Below the pieces are notes generated by a model. The model did no database searches. It had not been told where the DNA came from and was given only the letters and a program-made list of their open reading frames with translations. Shown piece after piece: positions 27,373 through 36,430 of a stretch of DNA of 64,000 nt. How positions within the stretch are numbered: the stretch's first letter is position 1; every line of letters starts with the position of its first letter. Location: NCBI RefSeq assembly GCF_045762675.1, contig NZ_JBJDLK010000008.1, positions 101,442 through 165,441 of the forward strand, read 5' to 3'. The stretch is from Elizabethkingia meningoseptica_A. Lineage in GTDB: Bacteria > Bacteroidota > Bacteroidia > Flavobacteriales > Weeksellaceae. Made by a program: the position numbers and the translations under genes.

Positions 27373-27400
27373 CCGGCATTTACGGTTTACCGTAATCCGG
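27373..27400. repeat. hairpin upstream of a candidate promoter
   Basis: TTACGGT (27380-27386) pairs with ACCGTAA (27389-27395) around a 2-base loop, and outer CCGG blocks (27373-27376, 27397-27400) can extend it. It lies 16 bases upstream of a TATATTTG -7 box at 27417-27424 and could be an operator. Confidence 0.45.
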
Positions 27401-27416
27401 CACTTTTCAAATGGTT

Positions 27417-27505
27417 TATATTTGTTTCCGTTAGTATTTTCTATATTATTGCGGCATGAAGGAACAGAGGCTCTGCAGGGTAACTTCTTCCCTGTCAGGA
27501 TTTTT
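27417..27505 (+). ncRNA. candidate short transcript ahead of the XRE/RT island
   Basis: A consensus -7 box TATATTTG (27417-27424) is followed about 50 bases later by a hairpin CTGCAGGG (27473-27480) / CCCTG-T-CAG (27490-27498, one bulged T) and then TTTTT (27501-27505). Promoter, short body and terminator-like end give a possible RNA of about 75 bases from about 27431. No TTG -33 element is obvious and no open frame of note is inside. This is a candidate only. Confidence 0.3.
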
Positions 27506-27547
27506 ATCCCGGAAAAAGCATAATTTAGAAACTTCATTCGATGATAG

Positions 27548-27581
27548 TTGTTAATTATTTTAACTAAAAACAGTATATTTG
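27548..27581 (+). promoter_or_regulatory. promoter of the XRE regulator gene
   Basis: The -7 box TATATTTG (27574-27581) is preceded by TTG at 27548-27550, a spacing of 23 bases, a little long. Transcription would begin near 27588, which excludes an ATG at 27579 as the start and favours ATG 27603. Confidence 0.55.
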
Positions 27582-27602
27582 AGATTTATGATACATACCG
27601 AT

Positions 27603-28016
27603 ATGCCAAACAAGAAAATACACCAAGGTCGAAACATAAAGCGTTTCCGTGAAATGCTGGGCATCAAACAGGACGCCCTAGCCTATGAATTGGGCGAAGA
27701 CTGGAACCAAAAGAAAATCTCTCTCCTCGAGCAAAAAGAGTCCGTAGAAAAGGATATTTTAGAACAAGTGGCTAAAATCCTGAAAGTGCCTACCGAGGCT
27801 ATTGAGAATTTTGATGAAGAACAAGTGGTAAATATCATTTCAAATACAGTCAATAATAATGACAATGCTTCTGGAAATTCACTATATAACTATTATCCAA
27901 CATTCAATCCTATTGATAAAGTAGTTGAATTATACGATGAAAAAATCGCCCTTTACGAGCGTATGCTAAAGGAAAAAGACGAAATGATGACGAGGTTGGA
28001 GAAGTTGATAAAATAA
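27603..28016 (+). CDS. XRE-type helix-turn-helix regulator
   Basis: 137 residues from ATG 27603 (earlier in-frame ATGs at 27579 and 27588 lie at or before the expected transcript start). The helix-turn-helix occupies about residues 5-65 (GRNIKRFREMLGIKQDALAY, then KKISLLEQKESVEKDIL), followed by a glutamine/asparagine-rich linker and a C-terminal helix ending EDEMMTRLEKLIK-like sequence, probably a dimer coiled coil. This small regulator type is common in Bacteroidota. It has its own terminator, so it is a separate unit upstream of the RT operon; control of that operon is possible but not shown. Confidence 0.85.
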   Translation: MPNKKIHQGRNIKRFREMLGIKQDALAYELGEDWNQKKISLLEQKESVEKDILEQVAKILKVPTEAIENFDEEQVVNIISNTVNNNDNASGNSLYNYYPTFNPIDKVVELYDEKIALYERMLKEKDEMMTRLEKLIK

Positions 28017-28044
28017 AAGCACTTATATAAAACTTATTAATATT

Positions 28045-28070
28045 AGGGGCTAAAATAGAGAGCCCTTTTT
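28045..28070 (+). terminator. terminator of the XRE regulator gene
   Basis: GGGCT (28047-28051) pairs with AGCCC (28061-28065), followed by TTTTT (28066-28070). It separates the regulator from the RT operon, which starts at 28144. Confidence 0.65.
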
Positions 28071-28143
28071 CTATGTTTAGTTATCAACTCTATGTATTCT
28101 AAATATTAACCAACAATACTTTACTTAATAAACCTCCAAACTA

Positions 28144-31100
28144 ATGAATTTCACAATTGAAAAAATTAAACTCGCATATAATAAGCTAAAAACCTATATC
28201 TATTATGATAATACAGAATTATTCTTAAGAGAAAAATTAGTAGAATTTGAAACGGATACGTTGAAATTCGACTCTAAGCTCAACCGTGGAATTTCTACAT
28301 TATATAAAGATATCCAAGGAAATTTAGAAGATATTTTCAATAACAATAAAAATAACAGTATTACTGAAAATCTCGAATTAAAATTCAACAAAATACTTAA
28401 TGAATTAAATAATTATGATGAAGACAGCCCTTTTTTCAAATCATTATTTGATTCTATAGGAGTAGATTTTTTTCCCAAGAAAATATACCGAGATAAGCAA
28501 GATGATAACTTTATTACAAATAAAAAAACTTCTCAAAAATATGAAATTGAAAAAGTTACAGCCTTTATAAACCTTCCACTAGAACTTCATATAATATCAG
28601 TTCTTTGGATTAATGAATTTGGATTAAAGTTTGACAATGAACTATTAAAAGAATGTAAAGGAAATAGATTATTACTAAATAAGGATGGCAAAGAAGTTAT
28701 TCACAACTCTTCATTATTTAGACCTTATTTCACTCAATATCAAAAATGGAGAGATGAATCTATAATTGCTGCACAAAATTTAATTAATGACGAAAAAAAT
28801 GCATTGTTCATCAATCTTGATATTAAAGATTATTTCCATTCCTGTAGAATAAATTTAGATGAATATTTTCCTACTAGTGATGACTCGAACAACTGTTTAC
28901 AAAAAATTTTAAGAAAAATACATACTAAATATTCAAAACTAATAGCAACAAAATATAATCTCCCTGATTTATTATCTGTTGAAGCAGACAATAAATCATT
29001 ACTACCAATTGGGCTATTATCATCTTATATATTAGCCAACCATTATTTACATGATTTTGATAAAATTATTACGAATAAGTTTAAACCTGCTTATTATGGG
29101 CGATATGTAGATGATATATTGATAGTTCTTTCTGAACCTAATATAGATGAGCATTCTAATGGATTATATGCTAAATACTCATTTGATTTTGACAAGTATA
29201 TTGAAGAAATAAAATCAGGAAATGATGCACTAAAAAAAATAGAATTTTCAAAAGTTGAACGATACATATTACAAACGCTACATCCCCTCCTGAGAGTTGA
29301 ACCTATAAAAGAAGGAGATAAATATGTAAATGTTATAAAAATTGACAAGTATGATAGTCTTGTTTGTCAATCAGAAAAAACATTGATGTATTATTTTGAC
29401 TCTAATGAATCTGACTTAGTAATTGATAAATTAAAACAGGAACTGGATTTTAAATCAAGTGAATTTAAAGATTTGCCTGATGACAATGATAATTTGGGAG
29501 ATTTTGATAAAAATGCTTTTTATTTAAATTATACTGATTCAGATGGTAAAGTTAGAACTCTTAAAGACTATAAGGAAAATAGATATGGTTTAACAGTATA
29601 CTTAACAAATAAAATAATTGGTGCAACAAAGCATAAGCAAAGTGTTTCTGATGATGAAATTCAAAAGTTTTTGAAACTATTCAAAGGACAAAATCTCATT
29701 GAATTCTATCGCCTGTGGGAGAAAATATTTACTTATTTACTTGTAAATGAAAAACCAGAAGAATATGCTAAATTCTATTTTGATTGTATTGAAGAAATTT
29801 TAAAGATTAGACTAAAAAAAGAGAAGTTTGAAAAAACAAAAATTCAAGCTGCAGCTTTAACAACAACTCTTATAAGATTTCTTGATGTTACGCATGAATT
29901 AGTACAGTCTCTAAATCCTAATTTTCTAAAACAAAATAAGAAAGTACTTAAAAATTTTGAATACAGAAGTAATCATTTCGAAGGACGATATGTTGAGTTC
30001 TTTTTTAATGAAATAACCCGCCCTGATTCATATTGGTCAATGCGTTATCGTAAAACTAATATGTTGCGGCATCATTATGTATCTATACCATTATTAAATT
30101 ATACAAAAGAAAGTTATGATAAATCGTATATAAATTTACTTAGTCTGAACTTTAAAGTAGAAAATTATACAATCGATGAACAATTAATAGAAAACTCTCC
30201 CAGACCTGTAAAATTTTGGGAATGCACTATTTCGCAATTATTCAGCGATTTAATAATCAATAGTAAAGAAACAATCAACGGAAAAGTATCAATTGCAGAT
30301 TATAATTCAAAACATTTTTTAGATAAAGCATTTGACCGTTTTAAAAAAGCAAATAAAAACCATACACCAACAAGCACGTTTGATGATTCTATTGACAATT
30401 ATAAAGACAAATTCTATTCTATAATAAATGATGATGAAAATGAGAGTAACGATACTTTATTAGAAGTTCATTGTAATGACACCGAGAGAAAAAATAAACC
30501 AATAATTGGGGTTGCTAATACCTATGTTGATGATAAAAACATAATTTCTGGTTTGCGAAGCACCCCTAATATTACTAACGATAGATATCAAAAATTAGTT
30601 AAGTTTTTAAAAGAGACCAGACGAAATAAGGCTGATATTGTTGCTTTTCCTGAATTTTTTATACCTATTGAAATATTTTCAAGCTTAGTAAGATATTCAG
30701 CAAAAAACCAATCATTAGTTGTTACTGGGTTGGAACATATAACAGTAAATAATTTATCCTATAACTTTGTTGCTACCATTATGCCGGTAGATGTTAATGG
30801 CTATAAAGATGCTACAATAGTTTTTAGGCTAAAAAATCACTATGCTCCTCTTGAGGAAGAATTAATAAAAGGAAATCATTATTCAGTTCCTCAACCTAAA
30901 AATCATCGATATCATATTTTCCGGTGGAAAAATATTTATTTTTCGGTCTTCTATTGCTTTGAATTAGCCAACATTGCCCACAGAAGTTTACTTAGAAGTA
31001 AGATTGATTTATTATTCGCCATAGAATACAACAAAGACATAAACTATTTCTCGAATTTGGTTGAATCAATAACCAGAGATATTCATTGTTACGTAGTACA

Positions 31101-31356
31101 GGTTAATTCAAGTCATTTTGGGGATACCCGAATTAGTCAGCCAACAAATAGCTATAACGTTGATATAGTAAGATTGAAAGGTGGAGAAAATAATGTAACA
31201 GTTCTCGGAACTATTGATATTGCTGGTTTAAGAGAGTATCAAAGGAAAAAATATAGCTTAACCAAAATGGAGAAAACGTTTAAGCCTCTACCTCCGGATT
31301 ATAATTATAATGAAGTTATAAAAAGAATAAATAATAAAAGGATAAATGATAAATAA
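28144..31356 (+). CDS. reverse transcriptase-nitrilase fusion, DRT1/UG1-like defence protein
   Basis: 1070 residues. The N-terminal half is a reverse transcriptase: motif A FINLDIKDYFHS with D226, motif B LLPIGLLSS (about 286-294) and motif C YYGRYVDDILIVL with Y321-V-D323-D324. The C-terminal region from about residue 785 is a carbon-nitrogen hydrolase with an apparently whole triad: E837 (AFPEFF), K897 (RLKNHY) and C938 (FYCFELAN). Residues 450-780 are an uncharacterised helical linker. RT-nitrilase fusions of this order are known as the UG1 class, the anti-phage DRT type 1. It is the first gene of an operon with two DUF262 proteins and overlaps the next by 11 bases. No msr/msd-like RNA is evident. 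Confidence 0.9.
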   Translation: MNFTIEKIKLAYNKLKTYIYYDNTELFLREKLVEFETDTLKFDSKLNRGISTLYKDIQGNLEDIFNNNKNNSITENLELKFNKILNELNNYDEDSPFFKSLFDSIGVDFFPKKIYRDKQDDNFITNKKTSQKYEIEKVTAFINLPLELHIISVLWINEFGLKFDNELLKECKGNRLLLNKDGKEVIHNSSLFRPYFTQYQKWRDESIIAAQNLINDEKNALFINLDIKDYFHSCRINLDEYFPTSDDSNNCLQKILRKIHTKYSKLIATKYNLPDLLSVEADNKSLLPIGLLSSYILANHYLHDFDKIITNKFKPAYYGRYVDDILIVLSEPNIDEHSNGLYAKYSFDFDKYIEEIKSGNDALKKIEFSKVERYILQTLHPLLRVEPIKEGDKYVNVIKIDKYDSLVCQSEKTLMYYFDSNESDLVIDKLKQELDFKSSEFKDLPDDNDNLGDFDKNAFYLNYTDSDGKVRTLKDYKENRYGLTVYLTNKIIGATKHKQSVSDDEIQKFLKLFKGQNLIEFYRLWEKIFTYLLVNEKPEEYAKFYFDCIEEILKIRLKKEKFEKTKIQAAALTTTLIRFLDVTHELVQSLNPNFLKQNKKVLKNFEYRSNHFEGRYVEFFFNEITRPDSYWSMRYRKTNMLRHHYVSIPLLNYTKESYDKSYINLLSLNFKVENYTIDEQLIENSPRPVKFWECTISQLFSDLIINSKETINGKVSIADYNSKHFLDKAFDRFKKANKNHTPTSTFDDSIDNYKDKFYSIINDDENESNDTLLEVHCNDTERKNKPIIGVANTYVDDKNIISGLRSTPNITNDRYQKLVKFLKETRRNKADIVAFPEFFIPIEIFSSLVRYSAKNQSLVVTGLEHITVNNLSYNFVATIMPVDVNGYKDATIVFRLKNHYAPLEEELIKGNHYSVPQPKNHRYHIFRWKNIYFSVFYCFELANIAHRSLLRSKIDLLFAIEYNKDINYFSNLVESITRDIHCYVVQVNSSHFGDTRISQPTNSYNVDIVRLKGGENNVTVLGTIDIAGLREYQRKKYSLTKMEKTFKPLPPDYNYNEVIKRINNKRINDK

Positions 31357-33037
31357 CAATATATCAATAAAGGCAGTTAGCGATTTGCTAAAATACAATT
31401 TCTTCATACCATCATATCAAAGAGGTTATCGCTGGACAAAACAACAAGTAAGCGATTTATTAAATGACATTAATGAATTTTCGCCAAAAGAGATAGCTAA
31501 CTCTAATGAAAAAACATGGTATTGTTTGCAACCTGTTGTAGTAAAACAAAAAGATGAAAATGAATGGGATGTTATTGATGGACAACAACGATTGACTACA
31601 ATATATTTAATACTACATTACCTGAATCAAGGATATATTGAAAATAGAAGAAAAAAACTATTTGGGTTAAAATATGAGACAAGAGATAATTCAGCTCAAT
31701 ATTTGATGAATGAATTAAATGGAGAAGCTATAAATGACACAAATATTGATTATCATTTTATTTCTTCCGCATACAAAACAATATGCGATTGGTTTGCAGA
31801 CAAAGGACAAGAGTTTGATATAAATACATTTGAATCTAAATTCAATTTTTCGACAAAAGTTATTTGGTATGAAACATCTATAAATGAAGATTCTATCGAT
31901 ATTTTTACAAGAAATAATAGTGGAAAAATCCCTCTTACAAATGCTGAATTAATTAAAGCATTGTTTCTAAACAGCTCCAATTTTACAAATGCAGATGCTG
32001 AAAAATTACGCTTAAAACAATTGGAAATTGCATCTGAATGGGACAGAATTGAATATGCATTACAGAATGAAGCTTTTTGGCTCTTTATTAATAATGCTGA
32101 AAATAATTTAGCCACAAGAATAGAGTTCATTTTCAATTTAATGTCTGATAAACAAAGTGAAGACAAGTTTTCTACTTTTTATTTTTTCAATGAAAAATTT
32201 AAAACCAAATCAGAAAACGAAATAGACAGTAATTGGCAAGAAATTAAAAAATATTTCCAAACGCTTGAAGAATGGTACAACGATAGAGAACTGTATCATA
32301 AGATTGGTTATTTGATAGCTGTAGATACAAGTATTAAAAGCATCCTAAAAGAGAAAAAAGAAAAATCAAAGACTGAATTTCTAAGCTGGATTAATCAAGA
32401 AATAGAAGCCAAAATAAAAAAAGTAAATATAGAAACATTAGAATATGGGAATCCTGCTGTTCGTAATATTTTATTGCTGCATAATGTTCAAACAATGCTC
32501 AACAATAAAGATGAAACAAATCGTTTTCCATTTTACAGATACAAGAAAGAGATTTGGGATGTTGAACATATTCACGCTATTGCCACAGAAGTGAAAGTAA
32601 AAAATGAAAACCAAGTTGAGTGGTTGAAAAATAATTTTATAAAAACAGACCGACATCAAACAGAAACTTTAAATAATCAGATAGAACAAATCCTAAAAAA
32701 TAATACAATTGATGATGACAATTTTTCAATAATCATAAATTATGTTTTAGGAGAAGAGGATAACAGTATACAAAACCTTTGTTTATTAGACAGAGGAACA
32801 AATCGTTCTTATAAAAATGATTCATTTAAATTAAAAAGAAAAAAAATAATTGAAAGGGAGCTAAAGGGGACTTTTTTTCCTATATGTACAAAAAATGTTT
32901 TTATGAAATATTATTCTGCAAATGTAAAAGGCATTGAAATCTGGAATAATGATGACAGACAGGAGTATTTCGATAAAATTAAAAGTGTGATTGAACAGTA
33001 TTTACCACAAACAGAATTAGTAGAAAATGAGCAATAA
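31346..33037 (+). CDS. DUF262-DUF1524 protein, GmrSD-like
   Basis: 563 residues. The N-terminal DUF262 (GmrS-like, ParB/Srx-fold) domain has PSYQRGYRW (22-30) and the nucleotide-site motif DGQQR (D78-R82). The C-terminal part has WDVEHIHA (about 403-410) and, later, RGTNRSYKND followed by F-KLKRKKI, the layout of the DUF1524 HNH nuclease domain of GmrD. GmrSD enzymes cut modified phage DNA using NTP. The start overlaps the RT gene end and the stop overlaps the next gene, each by 11 bases, so all three are one translation-coupled unit. Residue-level activity of the HNH site is likely but its HxxP-type motif is divergent. Confidence 0.85.
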   Translation: MINNNISIKAVSDLLKYNFFIPSYQRGYRWTKQQVSDLLNDINEFSPKEIANSNEKTWYCLQPVVVKQKDENEWDVIDGQQRLTTIYLILHYLNQGYIENRRKKLFGLKYETRDNSAQYLMNELNGEAINDTNIDYHFISSAYKTICDWFADKGQEFDINTFESKFNFSTKVIWYETSINEDSIDIFTRNNSGKIPLTNAELIKALFLNSSNFTNADAEKLRLKQLEIASEWDRIEYALQNEAFWLFINNAENNLATRIEFIFNLMSDKQSEDKFSTFYFFNEKFKTKSENEIDSNWQEIKKYFQTLEEWYNDRELYHKIGYLIAVDTSIKSILKEKKEKSKTEFLSWINQEIEAKIKKVNIETLEYGNPAVRNILLLHNVQTMLNNKDETNRFPFYRYKKEIWDVEHIHAIATEVKVKNENQVEWLKNNFIKTDRHQTETLNNQIEQILKNNTIDDDNFSIIINYVLGEEDNSIQNLCLLDRGTNRSYKNDSFKLKRKKIIERELKGTFFPICTKNVFMKYYSANVKGIEIWNNDDRQEYFDKIKSVIEQYLPQTELVENEQ

Positions 33038-35189
33038 TCCAACATCCGAAAAATTAACTTTTAATGAGTTGATTGATAAACACAAAATAGAAATTCCTAT
33101 TATACAAAGAGATTATGCCCAGGGAAGAAATGGAAAAGAAGATATTAGAATTAATTTTCTGAATGCTTTACTTGAAGCAGTAGATGGAAAACCATTAGAA
33201 TTAGATTTTGTTTATGGTAGCATAAAAGATAACGTTTTGCAACCTCTTGATGGGCAACAACGTCTTACTACTCTATTTCTGCTATATTGGTATATTGCTA
33301 TTAAGGAAAACAAACTAGATGATGAAATTAAAGGACTATTATCAAAATTCACATACGAAACCCGCACAAGTTCAAGAGAATTTTGCAATGATTTAGTCAA
33401 CAAGGGAATTGTTTGGAACGAAAGACGAAAAATATCTGAATTAATCATAGATAGTTCATGGTTTTTTCTTTCATGGGAAAACGACCCTACGATAAAATCA
33501 ATGTTGACAATGTTGGACGCTATTCAACATAGCTTTCAAAGCAAGAGTGAAATTTGGGATAAACTAAATAATATTAGCTTTCATTACATAGAGTTACAAA
33601 ATTTTGGGCTTTCTGATGACCTCTACATAAAAATGAATGCTAGGGGAAAACCTCTTACTAGTTTTGAAAATTTCAAAGCAAAATTTGAACAACAAATTAA
33701 ACAGAATGATTGGGAGAAAAATCTAGAGCAGACAGAAACATTTTCACATAAAATTGATACTGTGTGGACGGACCTGTTTTGGAATTATCGTGATAAAACT
33801 GAAAATATTTTTGACGAACAGCTTTTGAATTTTTTCAGAACAATGGCTGTAAATAACTATGCACTTGCTGGAGATATCAAAGAAAATAGTTTTAGATATA
33901 ATATTGATTTACTAAGGAATAATCATACTGACATTACATTTAATCAATATGTAAAACTAGAGTGTTTGGATGAGAATTATTTTAAAACACTGAAAGCAGT
34001 TTTAAATAAAATATCAGATAAAAACGGATTAAAAGAATTTCTAACAGGTACTGTTTATGTAAATGAAAAAGAAATTTTTAGCGGAGCAATAAAAAACAAC
34101 CTAACCTATCCTGATTTAGTCATTTTGTATGCTTTATATAATTACTTAGCGTCTGAAGAGAATATTTATAGTGAGAACTTAGCAAGTTGGATGCGTATAG
34201 TCCGTAATCTTGTAGAAGGTAGCAGACCATATTTGTTTAACAATGTAAATGAATATGCTAATTCTCTGCGCTCAATAAATGAGCTATTACCATACAGAAA
34301 TTATATTGTAAAACATTTTGCGGAAACATCAGATAATTCAATTTCAGGTTTTATTGGAGAACAAATTAATGAGGAAAAACTAAAAGCAAAACTCATTATG
34401 CAAAGTGATGAATGGAAAAAAGCAATTATTGATATTGAAAATCATAAATATTTTAATGGTCAGATAGGTTTTCTTTTACATTGGTGTAAGATAAATGATG
34501 AACCAAATTTGGATAAGTTTAATGAATATGTCGAAAAATCTAAAACAATATTTGTTAGTGATGGATTAAAACAATTTGATAACCATCTTTTTGAAAGAGC
34601 ATTATTAGCCACAGGAAATTATTTATTGACACAAGGTAGAAATCATAGTTTTTTAATTAATCGGGAACGTGATATTAGTTGGAAAAGATTGCTTAGAGAC
34701 AATAATAATAAACGTGAAATGCTAAAACTCCTTTTTGATAAAATCTCTGTTACATCGTTGATAAACGACCTGCAAAAAGTAATTGATGATTACAATAATA
34801 CGACAAACTGGAAGTATCATTTTATAAAAAAACCGGAGATGATTTCAGTTTGTGGAACTCAAAAACTTATAAGACGTAGTGATTATAATAAGTCTGATAT
34901 TCTTTTATTAGGCTCATCAACTACGAGTGGTTATCACAAAGAATATTATTCTTATTCTCTTTTTTTAGATTTAAAAAACAAGCATCAACAAATCGATATT
35001 ACATATTGCGACCAACGTTCTGTAGATTATTGGAAGTATTTTGAATATAAAAACAATCAAATTGCATTCAATTGTGATACTAATGAATACGTTTGGGCAC
35101 AAAATAATGATTGGAAGAACAAAAAAGAATTTAAAGATAAGGAAGACCTGATTTTAGAACTTTTTACTGAGCATATCAATATAAGTTAG
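33027..35189 (+). CDS. second DUF262 protein, without a clear HNH domain
   Basis: 720 residues. The N-terminal DUF262 motif set is present (PIIQRDYAQGRNG at 25-37, LDGQQRL with D75-R79, and YIKMNARGKPLTSFENFKA). The rest is a long helical region and a C-terminal part (RRSDYNKSDILLLGSS, SLFLDLKNKHQQIDITYCDQ) that I cannot assign; I find no EHxxP or N-x-S/K-x-x-KR pattern of DUF1524. It overlaps the previous gene by 11 bases. It may act as a regulatory or targeting NTPase partner to the HNH-bearing protein, or its C-terminus may be a new effector domain. Confidence 0.8.
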   Translation: MSNNPTSEKLTFNELIDKHKIEIPIIQRDYAQGRNGKEDIRINFLNALLEAVDGKPLELDFVYGSIKDNVLQPLDGQQRLTTLFLLYWYIAIKENKLDDEIKGLLSKFTYETRTSSREFCNDLVNKGIVWNERRKISELIIDSSWFFLSWENDPTIKSMLTMLDAIQHSFQSKSEIWDKLNNISFHYIELQNFGLSDDLYIKMNARGKPLTSFENFKAKFEQQIKQNDWEKNLEQTETFSHKIDTVWTDLFWNYRDKTENIFDEQLLNFFRTMAVNNYALAGDIKENSFRYNIDLLRNNHTDITFNQYVKLECLDENYFKTLKAVLNKISDKNGLKEFLTGTVYVNEKEIFSGAIKNNLTYPDLVILYALYNYLASEENIYSENLASWMRIVRNLVEGSRPYLFNNVNEYANSLRSINELLPYRNYIVKHFAETSDNSISGFIGEQINEEKLKAKLIMQSDEWKKAIIDIENHKYFNGQIGFLLHWCKINDEPNLDKFNEYVEKSKTIFVSDGLKQFDNHLFERALLATGNYLLTQGRNHSFLINRERDISWKRLLRDNNNKREMLKLLFDKISVTSLINDLQKVIDDYNNTTNWKYHFIKKPEMISVCGTQKLIRRSDYNKSDILLLGSSTTSGYHKEYYSYSLFLDLKNKHQQIDITYCDQRSVDYWKYFEYKNNQIAFNCDTNEYVWAQNNDWKNKKEFKDKEDLILELFTEHINIS

Positions 35190-35218
35190 ATTTAATATAA
35201 TTTCTTTTTATGCAGAAT

Positions 35219-35304
35219 TTGCGTGAGGGATAGCAGCGGAAAGCCCACAGCGAGGCACGAGCGAGGACTTGTAGTGGATAGCCCGACCCGTAGGGTCACG
35301 CCCA
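35219..35304. repeat. GC-rich REP-like structured element
   Basis: About 86 bases of G+C-rich sequence in an otherwise very AT-rich region. It starts TTGCGTGAGGG and ends GGGTCACGCCCAA, so the outer GCGTGA/TCACGC blocks are inverted. Inside are two GGATAGC copies (35228-35234, 35276-35282) and a mini-hairpin GACCC-GTA-GGGTC (35285-35297). I recall very similar dispersed sequences in flavobacterial genomes, but no second copy is in this window. It lies between the convergent RT operon and Fic gene and may also stop transcription. Confidence 0.6.
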
Positions 35305-35327
35305 AATAAAAACCTTTTTAAGGTGTG

Positions 35328-36299
35328 TTATTTAAACTGATATTCGGTTAATCGAAATGTTCCTGATTTAGCTATAAGTTTTTGCTCAACTGCCCATTTT
35401 AAGTCCCGACTGGCTGTTGGTGCTGATATGTTTTTAAAGCTTTGCATGTAGTCTTTTCGGCTGAATGTGTTTTTGCCAATTTTGTCTTTGAAGAGGCGGA
35501 TTCTGTCTTCTGTATGGAGTGTTATGGATTGGGATTGCAGAAGTGCTTGTAATGATTCTGCGAGAATGCCAAGCATGAATTCGATAAAAAGTGTCGAATT
35601 TCCTTTTTTGTCGGATTCGGAGAGCTTGTTATAATATTCGTTTTGTTGTTGCTTAATGAGTGATTCTACAGGCAGGTATTCAAAAACGGGATATTGTTGC
35701 ATGAGGATTAGGGTTTGCCAGAGTCTGCCCATTCTTCCGTTTCCATCTGTAAATGGATGTATAAATTCAAATTCATAATGAAAGACACAACTTTTGATGA
35801 GGATTAAGTCGTTGTCCTTCTTCAGATAATTGAAAAGGTCTTTCATTAATCCGTTTACCATGGTTCCGTTTGGAGCGAGATGTTCTACTTTTGAACCTTT
35901 TACAATTCCAACATTGGTGGTTCTTAGTTTGCCCGGATTGTCAATTAACCCGTTCATTAGAACGGAATGAGCTTTTACTAGATCTTTTAACTGATAAGGA
36001 TTGAATTGGTTGAGTTGTTCGTATACTTTTATAGCATTCTGAACTTCTAAAATATCTTTTTGTGGGGCAATAACTCTTTTGTTTTCTAATAGGGCGGTAA
36101 TTTGTTCTTCCGTCAAAGTATTACCTTCAATTTCTAATGAAGATTGGATGGTTTTAATTCGGTTTTTCTTTCTTAATTCTGTTGCAGGCTTGTACAGATG
36201 TGAAGCATTAATCTCTCCTATTTTCTCTGAAATAGAAGCAACTAATGCTAAAATTTTATCCGTAATTGTATAGGGTGGTTTCACGATTGATAGTGTCAT
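35328..36299 (-). CDS. Fic-domain protein (AMPylator family), self-inhibited class
   Basis: 323 residues. The catalytic Fic motif is complete: IHPFTDGNGRMGRLW with H181 and R192. An N-terminal inhibitory helix with SLEIEGN (S54 ... E58-G59) matches the S/TxxxE(G/N) pattern of class II Fic proteins, whose Glu blocks ATP until relieved. The C-terminus has a winged-helix-like segment (RKDYMQSFKNISAPTASRDL and KSGTFRLTEYQF). Such proteins transfer AMP to target Ser/Thr/Tyr; targets are unknown. Single gene, convergent with the RT operon; Fic genes are common in accessory regions but this one need not be part of the system. Confidence 0.92.
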   Translation of the reverse strand: MTLSIVKPPYTITDKILALVASISEKIGEINASHLYKPATELRKKNRIKTIQSSLEIEGNTLTEEQITALLENKRVIAPQKDILEVQNAIKVYEQLNQFNPYQLKDLVKAHSVLMNGLIDNPGKLRTTNVGIVKGSKVEHLAPNGTMVNGLMKDLFNYLKKDNDLILIKSCVFHYEFEFIHPFTDGNGRMGRLWQTLILMQQYPVFEYLPVESLIKQQQNEYYNKLSESDKKGNSTLFIEFMLGILAESLQALLQSQSITLHTEDRIRLFKDKIGKNTFSRKDYMQSFKNISAPTASRDLKWAVEQKLIAKSGTFRLTEYQFK

Positions 36300-36390
36300 T
36301 TGATATTATCAAAGATAAGGATTATTTGGTAATCCCGGTTGCAAAACAAAAAGATGGTTATTCCGCCGATTTATCATATTCCGGATTTCA

Positions 36391-36430
36391 GGTACATTGA
36401 TGTTGGTTTGGGTGTGTCTCCTGCCCTTTC
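36391..36430 (+). repeat. 40-bp direct repeat, left copy
   Basis: Starts GGTACATTGATG and ends GTGTGTCTCCTGCCCTTTC. A second copy with the same beginning GGTACATT, the shared TTTG and the identical GTGTCTCCTGCCCTTT lies at 37839-37877. The two flank the GG-leader peptide and GLPGLI genes. Confidence 0.7.

Noticed and set aside
27328..27537. 69-residue minus-strand open frame
   Set aside because: No coding character or family, and it overlaps the hairpins and promoter boxes of the intergenic region.
28144..31356. Retron or group II intron origin of the reverse transcriptase
   Set aside because: No msr/msd-type inverted repeats upstream, no intron structures or maturase domain, and the C-terminal nitrilase fits the UG1 class.
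35328..36299. Fic protein as the fourth gene of the RT operon
   Set aside because: It is on the opposite strand, convergent, and separated by the REP-like element.
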